DNA of 64,000 nucleotides, taken from contig LLEY01000114.1 in the NCBI GenBank assembly GCA_001414485.1, positions 62,001 through 126,000 on the forward strand, read 5' to 3'. The position numbers and the translations under genes were made by a program. Within the stretch, counting starts at the first letter, position 1; every line of letters starts with the position of its first letter. The notes under the pieces were generated by a model. The model did not search any database and had not been told where the DNA came from. It saw only the letters and a list, made by a program, of their open reading frames with translations. The DNA is from Calycina herbarum (taxonomy: Eukaryota; Ascomycota; Leotiomycetes; Helotiales; Pezizellaceae). This document shows, in pieces, positions 24,180 to 35,016 of this stretch.

Positions 24180-25751
24180 ATGAGCCAAGTCAACAAGTCC
24201 TCCATGATTCTTTTCCCGCTGAAGTGGTGGCACTGATTCTGGAAAATGTTCCCGATATGGACACTCTCTGGGCATTCATACGAGCATCGCCCTATGTTTA
24301 TTCCATCTACCGCACACGTCGAGTATACATCCTACCAATTGCCATATATCGTGATGTTGGACACATTGTCATGCCTGAGGCTTTGGCTGCTCTCAGTTCC
24401 CACAGTCAACGAGTAAGCGAGGAAGTTGTCAAAAAACAAACCGAACTGGGTGAACATATTGAAAAGTCCATATCACTGAACTGGATCAAACATGAATTTC
24501 TTCCCAGATCCGACGCCTTGCGATGGGTCGAAAAATACCTCCCCGAGTCTGAGAGAGCGAAATGGAATGAGAAGTATGCTGAGAGCAACCGAACAAGCGG
24601 ATTGGCACCATTTGATGAGATGTTGTCGTTGTGGGAACTGCATAAAGATGTCAAATTCATGGCCGAACATTATGTTCGAGAGACTTTGCCTCGATTCAAT
24701 AAATTCGCCGAAAAAAAGACACATCCAGAAAACAAATTACCATCGCTCGCTGATTTATCATTTGTCGAAAGGCAGCGGCTTTTCCGGTGCATCTATCGCT
24801 TCGTCATCTCGGGTAACTTATTCGCGGCTTCTTCTGTCAAGTCCGATTATTGGGAAGGGGATGAGATAACCCAGTACTTTCTCGTAAACTTCACCGCTTG
24901 GGAAGTTGAAGAAATTAGCTGCTTCCTCGATTTCGTGACCGAAAAAATTGAGGAAAAGTGGTAGGAGGAGGAGGACAACGAGTATAAACGTCTCGCTGCA
25001 AATCCCGAGTTGTGGAAGCTCGACGATCCTTCACATCCTTGGAATTGTTCCCCAAACCACCCCTGGCGAGTCTTTTCACGGGATTTCAAGAGGAGATTTG
25101 CTAGGGATAATCGATCGAGTTATGCTACATTACCTATCAAAGACTTGAGGGCTGTGCTCCAAGCGAAGGACGAGGTTCTCGGTTAATTATTGATAGAATG
25201 GGGAAACCATTTCGAAATGGCGAGCCTCCCCAGTCCTTTTCTAAGGGAGGGTTTATATACCGATCCTGATCAATATCCACTGGTTCCAGGAAGTGATGTG
25301 ATCAGAGCTGATGTCCACGAAGATGATTTGGAATGGAGTTTTCAGAACTTCGGCGAAGAGAAAGGGCTGGATGACGTGATGTCGGCAAATTTTGGTTGGT
25401 GCTGGTCTTATGTCTCCTGTGGCCGGGAATTGTACGTTGAAAATACCTACAAAGACCCGGAGATAGAAGATTCTGAAGACAGTGAGGCGTTTCGCCGAGT
25501 TGGTTATGTGTTTTGGGACTATCCCCATTGGGATGGCCTTCGTCAGTTGGAGTAGGTGCACAATACAATTCCAGTTGAGATCCTAAACTAACCTTCCCAA
25601 TAGTTCAAAGAAAATTGCGCAGAAAATTGCGGCGGAGTTTCCAGGACTGCCTTATGAAGATTCCACAATTTGCACTCCGAGCGTGGAGGAAAGGATCAGG
25701 GGATTGGCGGGGACTTTGATGGATGTTGTTGTTAGGTGGAATAAACGGTGA
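24180..25751 (+). pseudogene. F-box-like fungal gene, inactivated
   Basis: A single reading frame (24185-25551, then after an intron 25604-25751) is clearly coding. It opens with HDSFPAEVVALILENVPD and MDTLWAFIRASPYVYSIYR, the pattern of fungal F-box-like N-termini, and continues to a natural TGA at 25749. It is broken in three places. The only nearby ATG (24180, MSQVNKSS) is out of frame, consistent with a one-base deletion. In-frame stops are TAG at 24962 and TAA at 25184. The last intron (GTAGGT...AATAG, 25552-25603) still looks functional and joins QLD to SKKIAQKIAAEF. F-box proteins recruit substrates to SCF ubiquitin ligases, but assignment of this family is by resemblance only. A hAT remnant begins 80 bp downstream. 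Confidence 0.75.
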
Positions 25752-25828
25752 GATGCACATTTCATCTAATTCTCTATCCAAAAAAAGGTTGAGATGGATT
25801 TTGCGAACTCAATCAGTGTGAGAAAGAA

Positions 25829-26395
25829 ATACTCAGGTACTCAAGTAGTACTCTGAGTAGTCTAAGTAGAGTAGAGTAGAGTTTGAGTAGCGTGTTCTTT
25901 GAGTAGAGTAGAGTAGTTATAAGTAACTACTTAAGTAGTACTCTGAGTAGTATACTATAAATAGAAATAAATAACTAAAGTATAAAGTAGTTATCCTTAA
26001 AGTCTGTATCTTTATCCTTCTCCTCTCTCTTCTTTCTTTCTTCTTTAGTCTCTTCTTCTAGGTAAAGGCCCTAGCTTTTCAGACTAATTATAGCCTCTAT
26101 AGTCTCTTTAGAGAGCCTATTTCGTTGCTTTATAACTATATTAGCTCTCTAACTAAAGACTCTTTTACTAGGAGCTAAAGTAGCTAGAACTTATAGATAC
26201 TTCCGAGCTTAGCTATACCTTTATTAAGAGCGTCTATAAAGATCTTTTATCCCTTTTAAGAGTTAGTTATATATATATAAATAAGAAGTAAGAAAGAGAG
26301 TAGAAAAGAGATCTAGCTTAAGCTCCCAGCAGCCCCAGAACGCCGCTCCGACGTCACTCCGAGCCCCAGCCCAGCCCAGCCCAAATACTCAGAGC
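25829..26395 (-). mobile_element. hAT transposon remnant, copy 2, right end truncated
   Basis: Nearly the same sequence as the copy at 16203, starting ACTCAGGTACTCAAGTAG and including the same minus-strand hAT C-terminal remnant (about 26215-26070, with APSKRVFS and RNRLSKETIEAI). It has an extra GAGTAGAGTAG stretch near the left end and lacks most of the right terminal repeat. Differences from copy 1 are mainly C/T and G/A, most visible in the G+C-rich block at 26320-26385, as expected of RIP acting separately on each copy. Confidence 0.75.
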
Positions 26396-26442
26396 AATAG
26401 TAATGAGAATCCGCTGGACGTCGATGACTTTTAACCTCCTCT

Positions 26443-27672
26443 ATGCAAAGATGTGGTAAAAGATAGAGATACCCAGTGCGCGAAAAATGTCGAGTGTTCT
26501 ATACAGTGCTATGTCTCAAACGAAGACGGATCAAAGCTTAGACAAGGGATGAAAATGGTTCAGAGGACTCGCATAAGAGAATTAAGCCAAATACCCGAAA
26601 TGCACAGCGTCTAGAAGACAAATGTCTACTATGTTATCATTCACAAGTTTACGAACGAGATGAGTACGTAGAAAGATGTCATCTATACGAAAAGTTAAAA
26701 AAGGATTATATACTATACTAACTGAATAGAGATAGAGGTATAATACTTCTATTAAGGAAAGCAAGAAAGAGTAGGGCTAAAATAAGATACTATTTTTATT
26801 ATAACGTAAGAAAGAAGGTAAGGCTTTCTTGGAGACTTTCCCAAATCTACTATATATATTGATCTCTAACTTTTAGCAGTGTTCGCCTCTCAATCGAGTG
26901 TAGGAGGACGAGGGGTCTTAGTAAAAATGCAGTATGTGCCTTTTCAAGGGTCTTCCTTGCTCAGATTCAGTAACTAGTTTTCAAAAAGTAGATATTCCCA
27001 CCTAACACCATAACACAATCCCTACTGCACAAGATCATAACAGTGAATGTTAGGCTCTTGTTGAAGTTACGGCGAGAGTCGAGAGAGTCGAGGGAGGCAA
27101 GAGAAGAGAGAGGGCCAACAAAGGAGGATGAGGCGAAAGAGAGGGAGCTAGCAAGACAGAGGGATAAAGACGAGATAAGTGAAGAAAGAGAGGAATAGGA
27201 AGAAAGGGAAATACAAGAGCTGGATTGTTAATTAAAAGCTAGAACTAAACATAGGAAAAGAAAACTCAACCTTCTTAAGAATATTCAAGCTTAGACGGAG
27301 AAACTTAAGTATATAGAATATATAATTAAGGATTACACTTTCACTAAACTAGAACAAGAGAAGGAAAATAGGAGAGTTAAACTTAAATATATCACAACAC
27401 TCGTCCAAGAGAAAAGGGAGGTTATTGTAATAATATCCTAAGAGAACAAGGATCTTGAAAGTATAAAAGCTAAGCTGGGACATCTTGAACAGCTAAGCTA
27501 GGGGTATACATTAACACAAGTACAAAAAGAGAAAAATTATATAAGGGTTTAAATTAATCGGGCTTTATAAAAAATTAAAAAGATAAATAAGCTTCTCAAA
27601 ATAAAAGCAGAAAAGGATCGCGTTAATAATCTAGTTATAGAACATTTATAGAGCTTAAAAGAAAAAGGGTAA
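26443..27672 (+). pseudogene. Stop-riddled relic of a CxxC and coiled-coil protein
   Basis: One reading frame stays open in style for about 410 codons, from ATG 26443 (MQRCGKR) to TAA 27670, with no frameshift but more than a dozen internal stops. Almost all stops are TAA or TAG (one TGA), each explicable as CAA, CAG or TGG hit by a single transition. The N-terminal third has basic KRRRIK and a Cys/His cluster, KCLLCYHSQVYERDEYVERCH, that could bind zinc. The C-terminal half, from about 27060, is a long charged coiled coil (EAREERG, KEDEAKERELARQRDKDEIS, KLEQEKENRR). I do not recognise the family. Next to a hAT remnant and in AT-rich DNA, it is most likely part of a repeat element killed by RIP. 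It does not encode a product now. Confidence 0.65.
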
Positions 27673-29118
27673 TAAAATCAGACGTTTACTTAATATACGC
27701 TAACATTTCATTAGTGGGCGTTAGAAAGTTTCTTAGTTCCAGAAGACGGTTGAACGTGAGGAAGCCGGAGGCTGATAAATTGAGGAAAAGGAAAAGGTAT
27801 AACTCCAAAAATTGCCCATCAACGTATACTCATTGTTGCGCAGAGACGCGAAATAGCTGACCAACAGCGAACACGACCTTGGATGTTATTATTGGTTAAG
27901 GTGTTTACTAGTGGTGGGGAAGTTTGATCCGGGTTTATATTTCACGTTCGTTTATCTACTCCTTGTCATTCCAGTGTGTAGTCTTCATTTCATTAGCTAA
28001 ATCGTACTGTCTCATGGCTTATTCTACCCATTCATGCAACATCTTCCCCAGTTCTTTCTCCACCTAGCAAGAAAGATTCCTACACTAAAAAGGTAGAAAA
28101 AATAGCCCAAATCTGCCCTAGATACCTAACGCCTGGTCATGACGACCCACCCCATATGAGACCCAAGTCTAAGATCGCCTTCAGACAGAGGCAGGAAGAA
28201 TGGGCTCCCTTCTCATTCCAAAAAGCTTTTTCTGCAAAAACACTGATGACATTGACGCATCATGATTTGTTTATGATTGAAAGAAATGAATTTAGATATC
28301 CTACTTTTCTTTTTTCTGCTGTTTAATCTGCGCTGAGAAAACAATTGAACCATACTCGTGGTGGAAGTTGGAATGAGAGTGTTTTTGGGTATATGCCCTC
28401 GACTGGGATAGCCATTCGAAGTTCTGGATCAGTGGTTAGCGTTAGGGTCTTTGTGTTTGACCTGGGCCTATAAACTGCCAGCATCAAATGAAAACATTGA
28501 ACTTTGTCTTGGCTAGGACTAGGTCGATTGGATTAGACGTGCATTCGCGTCGTACTCGGCGTGGGACATTCGCACACATTTCTGACGTGAGTGCAGAGAT
28601 GATATTGCATATCTGCCAATCAATTCTGTGGGTAATCATACGCCGTTTTTAGGAGGGGGAAGTGGAAGGGAAAGCGGTGAGAGTGTACATTGATTTTCAC
28701 GGTCTGTATTAATCGAGCGTGAAACTTTGAATATTTGGACAGAAGTGAGAATGCAGCAACGAAACTGAATATTGTGGTATCTTGGATTGAAATAATCTGC
28801 TCCCCCAACTTCTAGATGCTCGACCCTTTTGGGCGACTTCGAGAGCGGAAAACCGTGCCAACCGGAGACGAATATTTGACGAAGGCTATCAAGAGGGGGT
28901 ATCATGATAAGGTCGACAGGGACCAAGAGAGTTTGTAGGCGCTGAGAACGCAAATGGAAGAGCACCGGGACTGGTGGACGGCAACGGTGTTGAGAGGTGG
29001 CGGGAAGATGCAGGACAAAAAATGTAAAGTATTAGGAATTGCAAGGCAGGAATGGGTGGTGGCAAGCTGATGCTCAGCAAATTTCTCGAACTGTGAACGG
29101 CAGGCAAAGAGCTTTAAC
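27673..29118. other. Intergenic region, no supported gene
   Basis: Continues AT-rich relic DNA to about 27,850 and then more balanced sequence. Open frames at 28,600-29,220 on the minus strand overlap each other and the 3' end of the next gene, and show no domain. No structured repeat was seen. Confidence 0.5.
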
Positions 29119-30483
29119 CTAATGTCTTCTGCGAGTCTTTCGCGCGTCGACAATAACAACCGGCTTTCGGGTCTGGCGAGTCCCCCTATGACCACGTCCA
29201 TTAGACCGATCAATATCTTCACTCGACTTAAGTGGAAGCGATGTGTCTTCTAACGATTGCGGCGGAGTTACGAGAGGGAATGTTAGACTGTTAAGCGAAG
29301 TGTATTCATTGTTCGTAGTAGGAACTTGGATGAAGGGATCATCCTCATCGTTTGCCGGGAAATCATCCTGATGGATATTGTCCGTAGTGGGAATTTGCCC
29401 AGAGTCATACTGATCGTTTGTTGGGAAACTCGTCCGGTACTCGGCCAGTAATTGATTGTTTGGGTCCTCTTCGTCGTCATAGTCGTAATTATTGTAATCT
29501 GTGGAGTCGGCAGCCTGGACTGGTACACTTAGAGCGGCAGGAGATCGATGATTTGCTGACCACTTCTCGTTCAATTCGTCCCTCAATTTCTCCGAGGTTG
29601 CTTTGGCATCATCCTCTATATTCCTTAACCATCGTCGGCTTTTCTTAAACTCCTTATAGCTTGATATAAGGAAGGAGCTACTAGTAGGATATTGATGGTA
29701 TTTGACTTGGCCTTGAGATTTAGATAAATAGTGGTCAAAGATGTTAAGGGTAGTACCGTCGGTAGTAAAAGTCGAAAAAAATGCATGATTAGCAGGATCA
29801 GGACTCTCAAGGAATAAACGTGCTTCGTTTCTGCTATAAACCATACAAGAACCATCGTATCCTGCTTGAGTTTGTGCCTCGATCATGTCCTTTCCTGGCC
29901 CTTTCCATTCTCCAGCAAAATGCTGTAAAGTTGTAGCGTGCGGACCTGAAGTAGGGACAGCCGCTCCACCAAGCTCCTGACGGACCGGAAAAGGGTCAAA
30001 TTCCCCTATGTTTAAGGCTTCGACCATATCTGGTTGTGCAGCTGAGAGCCCATTGTTGAATCCGACGTTCTTTGGAAAGGCAGTGAACGCTTGATTATAT
30101 ACTTTGCTGTACCCTGAATCGGCCTCGTCGTACTCCTTGAGTAACTGGGATGTTTGAAGCAAAATGGTCTGTTTATTACAAGCTGTCCGTATCTTATAAG
30201 CAAATTTTCGGTAGTATGATTCGCTTGGTGATGCTGTATCTCGGCTTCTGTCGATTGATTCTTGACGGGATTCGAGATTCGCAGGTGGTTTAGAGCTAAC
30301 GGGATCGAGGATGCCATTCTCAAATGCAAGACGCGGGAAGTTAGAATCTATCGTAGGCACTGTCTTGCTTGTGGATTCAGATGTCGTTGAGGGTTTTGAC
30401 GTGGCTTGGGAACGAGATGAACGTGACGACTTCGACTTTGGGTCATTCCTTGTTCGTCCTCCCATTTTTTCCAACGCTTTCAA
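29119..30483 (-). CDS. Fungal protein with PD-(D/E)xK-like residues (DUF7924-like)
   Basis: A single-exon 454 aa protein. Residues 1-85 are Ser/Thr/Lys-rich and likely disordered, with basic SKSSRSSRSQATSK. A folded core (about 88-320) starts SYYRKFAYKIRTACNKQ. It includes AQPDMVEAL (PD at 151-152), then HFAGEWKGPGKDM (E192, K194) and EAQTQAGYDG (Q204, Q206). The spacing of PD, ExK and a following Gln-bearing helix resembles the PD-(D/E)xK nuclease fold that I associate with the fungal DUF7924 family. That link is memory-based and tentative. The tail is acidic, then basic (RKTRRRH). The first Met is at 30483; MGGRTRND, seven residues in, is an equal alternative. It sits alone in repeat-rich DNA. 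Intact frame. Confidence 0.65.
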   Translation of the reverse strand: MKALEKMGGRTRNDPKSKSSRSSRSQATSKPSTTSESTSKTVPTIDSNFPRLAFENGILDPVSSKPPANLESRQESIDRSRDTASPSESYYRKFAYKIRTACNKQTILLQTSQLLKEYDEADSGYSKVYNQAFTAFPKNVGFNNGLSAAQPDMVEALNIGEFDPFPVRQELGGAAVPTSGPHATTLQHFAGEWKGPGKDMIEAQTQAGYDGSCMVYSRNEARLFLESPDPANHAFFSTFTTDGTTLNIFDHYLSKSQGQVKYHQYPTSSSFLISSYKEFKKSRRWLRNIEDDAKATSEKLRDELNEKWSANHRSPAALSVPVQAADSTDYNNYDYDDEEDPNNQLLAEYRTSFPTNDQYDSGQIPTTDNIHQDDFPANDEDDPFIQVPTTNNEYTSLNSLTFPLVTPPQSLEDTSLPLKSSEDIDRSNGRGHRGTRQTRKPVVIVDARKTRRRH

Positions 30484-31816
30484 TTTTTTTTTTGTCAGCG
30501 CCCGTCGTTTTAGAGGCCTTTCGACACTAGTCTCAATAGACCTGTCAGGTCTCCGTTTCCGAGTCTGGTGGTTATTAGTTTGCGGTAGACTAAGATATTC
30601 TAGTATATTATATATATATTAGCACGCTGCTTGTCGAAAATAATAACCATAACCAACCTTGAAACTGTTCTCTTGAAGATACCGGTGAAGTTGGCACACG
30701 CGTATATGAGGTCGCTCTAACCGGTTGTGAAGTCCGAGGATCTGTTGGTTGTTCCTCGAGGGAACTTTGAGATTCGTAATAAGATCCTAGGATGTGAGGA
30801 ATTGATACAAAGCGCTGCCTTTATTCTATCCGGGAGCTTCGTCTCCGCGACACTATCTAACATCAACATCTTCGCAATCATCGTACAGAGAAGCCTACCT
30901 GAGGGCGTTTGGCGTGGATCTGGCGGCGGTCGCCGAATCTGTGCAGATGGTGGATTCATGGGGGACGTGGAAACTATAAGGGTGAGGAAGTCAGCAGGCT
31001 GATAGCCCAAGGAGTGGTGATTTAGCTGGCTGATTTGATTTGCTCGCGTACGACGATTAAGTGCTCGCTTTGCATGGCACGATTTTGGGCAGGGTAGGTA
31101 TACTCAAAACCAATCAATCGATTGGGAGTTTGGTCGGTCGTGACACGATGATGTTTTTGCTGGACGACTGGTCGGAAACATAAGACCTCTCTGCTAACGC
31201 CCTTGTTGGCTTTTGGCGGAATCAGTCAGTTCGCTAAATGCGGCACGAACCAACAGAGGCGGCTGGAACGGCAATTAGGAAATGGGTCGATCGACCCCAC
31301 CAGTAAATCACCCCTCACCTCCAACAGCAAAGGGAATGACTGTCAATCAAGCCTGTGTAACATTCAGATGCACGTCAGGTACTCTCCCCCCTCTTAAGTA
31401 AATGTAGAGTGCACAGACATTTAGTATGGCACAGCGGCCGTGCGCTTACATTTACTTAAGGGGGGGAGAGTATACGTTGTACAGTATCATAAGAATTCAA
31501 GGGAGAGACTCCCTGGTCATATTCGTCTGTGCAATCGTGATGTGTCTCGATCATGGCCCTGACGACGCAACTCCGGAAATATTTCATGGTACGTCCTCTG
31601 CGCACAGACTCTAAGAAGGCTTGGGGTGCAGGACTAGTGGCGAAAATACCCCAATCTTCTTCAACACATTTTACCGCTCGCATTTATTACGTATTCCTGA
31701 GAATTCTTTGATTTGATTTTGGTATATCCCTAATTTACTCCAAACACCAAACCGAGTAGTAATTACACATTTGAAAACAATTGTTGTACACCCCAATGCC
31801 CAAGTATCCTAAACAT
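30484..31816. other. Intergenic region with one inverted repeat
   Basis: The DUF7924-like gene's upstream region has a T-rich tract (30487-30497) and a run of TATATA near 30608-30620. An imperfect inverted repeat lies at 31380-31472. Short open frames elsewhere (30717-31010, 31203-31683) lie opposite one another and lack support. Confidence 0.5.
31380..31472. repeat. Inverted repeat with 26-27 nt arms
   Basis: Left arm 31380-31406 (TACTCTCC...TTAAGTAAATGTA) and right arm 31447-31472 (TACATTTACTTAA...GGAGAGTA) are reverse complements except for a small difference in the C-run. The 40 nt spacer itself has GCACAGCGGCCGTGC-like symmetry. It could be a hairpin or the ends of a tiny MITE remnant. 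Confidence 0.75.
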
Positions 31817-33137
31817 TTACCTAGTACACCCCGAAAAAGCTGGCTCTCCTCTTCCAGCCTTCCTCCTTTTCACCTTCTTCTCATCAACGAACCCCTCCGT
31901 GCTCCCTTTGAAAGTTGGCTGTGCCTTGGGCAACGTCTTCGTGCACTCTGTCATGTTGTTCATAACATTAACCCCAAGCAAGCTCAATCGAACATATGCC
32001 TCAGCATAATCCATGTTCCAATGTGACTGATCTCCAATAAATGCATTCCACTCTGAAGACGATCGTGAATCTTTCGCAATGACTGAATCGGATGCGAAAC
32101 GGAAAACCCTGGGGTCTGCTTTGGGCTGTATTGTCTCGTTGTAGAAAGACACGTCCCAGACACCGGGCGTGGAGTCTTGGGGCTTAGCGAAATCTTTAAC
32201 TAGAGTGCTGGAAGTAAAGAATTGCTGGGAAGTTGAATGTGCTCCAACTAAAGCTGTCAAGGCGTGTGGATTGATGGTCTTGTCTCGGAAAAGAACGAAT
32301 AAAGTGCTGGCGTCCGAGGAAACGCTAGGAAGAAGTCCATCTGGCGCAGCCTTCGTCGCATCCTATTTCAGTGTTAGTCGATTGAAATAAATCTATCTCA
32401 TACAAATCATACCTTTCTCCCAACAAAAGTTCGTATACGAGGACCAAGGGGACAAGTTACAACAGCGTGAGTAGCGGCGTACTGTATCAGGTCTGCCATC
32501 GAAATCCCACTGTCCTTGTACTTGAACATCATTGTCTTTGCTAATGCAACGATAACTTCCAATCCTCTATTTTCTGCCCTCGTAATTTCATTGAACAAGA
32601 CCAAGCTCCCATCTGCACCACCAAAGTCCTGACCAGCAGCCGCCAGTTTTTGGCTCCAAGTCCCAGCATCATGAAAACCTAGTCGGATTGCCATGCGTGC
32701 TACAGCATTGCATCTTCCTGTGGGTCCTGTGAACGACTTGGTCAAGTCTGATGAAATGGAGTACCAAACTTTTGTAAATTAGCATATTTTTTTTTCCCCG
32801 TTGAAGCGAGCAATGAGGTTTTTCCAGACATGATAGTTTATTGTCTGAGTGGGGCCCAAGGATACTTACTGCAGCATTTATCGGTGGACTTTTTGCATCC
32901 TGAAACTCCTCCGCTAGTTGGCGGTGTGCCCATATCTTGAGATTGTGCAGTTTCGGTTCCGAGAAGAATGTTCGCTATGGTTTGGCCTATTGGGCTTGTA
33001 ATTCCTTTTACAAGATCCCCAATTAAAACCCCGGGTTCTGAGCCATCGTCTGTGCCTGCAGTTTGCGGTAGGGCAAAAGCGTGGACGAGTGCTGCGAATA
33101 AGAAGACGAAGAATTTGGGTATGGTATAATTATACAT
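31817..33137 (-). CDS. Secreted class II haem peroxidase (ligninase-like)
   Basis: Three exons on the minus strand (33137-32870, 32768-32413, 32362-31817) encode 389 aa. The start MYNYTIPKFFVFLFAALVHAFALPQ is a secretion signal. The acceptor at 32769 was chosen because it yields WYSISSDLTKSFTG, the expected family sequence. Haem residues are visible: the distal motif RMAIRLGFHDAGTW (catalytic Arg and His), acidic GGADGSL after it and the proximal motif ALVGAHSTS (haem-ligand His). This is the PF00141 superfamily, fungal secretory class II, using H2O2 to oxidise phenolics or metal ions. Whether it has a Mn-binding site or a surface Trp cannot be settled by eye. The C-terminal tail is lysine/arginine-rich (KKVKRRKAGRG). 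It looks complete. Confidence 0.85.
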
Positions 33138-34501
33138 TATTGTGGTGGACAAATCTGAGCGAGATGGGTGAGACTGAGTGAGAGAGTGATAGTCAATTGC
33201 CAAAAGAAATTAATCGAAGAAGCTCCGAGGTCTTTATAAAGTATTCGGGTATTCCGAGAAGACAAGGGATCGACAATTGAGTCTGGAAATAAACGAGAGG
33301 AAGCATGCTCGCAAACGCCAAACCATCTAGAAATGATTGGCCAAGATCATTGGCAGCGGCCACCTCTTATATATCATATCCGAGTAGGATTCTTTTCTTC
33401 TTCTTTGAGGAGTTCATGATGGCTTGGCTAGAATCTAGGCTATCATATTCGATCCAGTCTACGCCACCGTTTCCATCAGGAACAGGAGCTTAGAAGTAGG
33501 CTAGAACAACAACACCAAAAGAGCATGACTGCCAGAAAACCGAAGCTGGCCAAATTCGGGTCGCCGTCGCGTGGACAAGTAAAGTTTAGCTTTGGCTACC
33601 CGACTATCAGTGGGGTCGTGGAAACCGCCACAGAGACAGGGCAAACCCAAGAATCAGCGACAAAGATATCCTGGCGTACATACAAGATACGCGTGCACTT
33701 TTATTGATATTTCGGTGTCAAGTAGCAGCCCATGAATAACAACACAAACAACATCTTGAAGATTTTCGGAATTTCCATTCTCGGGCGGATATGCGAGTGG
33801 GGAGGTGGCTTCGCTTATCCGAGGGGCTGCATTAGGTTGAGACACCAAGACGACAAAGTTTAAAAATAGCAAGGATTCCTATGACTTGTCATGCTCATGC
33901 ATTGATATGAGAAAATCAGTTCTTGGTTGCCTAATCCAGGTGTCATACGTTTCTTGTACCTTCATTTTCAAGTCTTCATCTCGTTAGATCCCCGAGAATT
34001 CTATTGCCTACAGTAGACTCGGAATAACAGGTGCTTGATAGGCTTTGAATTGCTGAAATTTTCATTCGTAAAAGACACTGGTTCTTTCTTCTTCGAGAAC
34101 CTCGGACGGTATGTTGGTGAGGCGGTTGTGGCGTCCTAGCTTCGGAACTTTGCGTAGTCCCGGTGCCACATCTGGATGTGGCCAAAAGTCAACTTTCTCA
34201 AACTTGATAAACTACTTTTAAGCTTTTTTGACATTGGCTGGACCTTGAATCAAATTAGTATCGTTTTCAAGTCAGGGGAAGGATACTTAACTGAAAATAA
34301 GCGAACCCCTTTTCTCCATGGAATTTGGTATAAACATAACTCCCGTAGGGTATTTATGCTGCAATTTAACAGATGGTTAGTTATTTTTCTCTGAGAAAGA
34401 GGTTTCTTGGTTCTAGCTTCGCTAGCCGTATTTTAGAGATGTAAGAATCCCAAGCTTTACTCACCGCCCAGCCCCCCTTCCCCCAACTATTGCTTTAGAT
34501 A

Positions 34502-35016
34502 CAGTGAGTTGCGAGTTAAGCTTAAATTTGCCCACTTTTTTTGTAATCCGAGCTTTTAAGAAAATTCCTTGATTTCCCCCCTTTTTAGGCACTCTTTTAC
34601 CTATTAATTAACAACAACATATGATATACTATTTATAAGAACAGGAAAGAAGAGGCTTATATCTCCCCTTATACTCTATAAACTTTATAGGACAAAAACA
34701 GACAATTTTATATCTGTCTTAATTTTATAGGGTCTTGGCATAGCCTGTCAACCTTACAGGGGTAGTGAAATTTTTTTCAAGAAAAGGGGTTATTTTAAGA
34801 ATTATTTATCTTTTAGTTTATTTTTGTTATACTTACTTTAAATTAATAAACTATATAGAAGAGAGATAATTAGATATAGCGTTTCTTTCTAGCTAGGCCT
34901 CGTCTCTTTTAGAGTACTTTTATTTTCTGTCTTCTAAAGAAAAGAGAAAGCCTTGATAAAAAAAAGCTTGGATTATAAAAAAGTGGGCAAATTCAAGCTT
35001 AACTCGCAACTCACTG
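34502..35016. mobile_element. 515 bp MITE with about 60 bp terminal inverted repeats, TA target duplication
   Basis: The left end, CAGTGAGTTGCGAGTTAAGC, preceded by TA, is mirrored at the right end (GCTTAACTCGCAACTCACTG followed by TA). The match runs about 60 bp inward with a few differences (for example GAATTTG versus AAATTTG). The interior is AT-rich and non-coding. The TA duplication and CAGT start fit the Tc1/mariner superfamily; the element needs transposase supplied from elsewhere. Confidence 0.85.
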
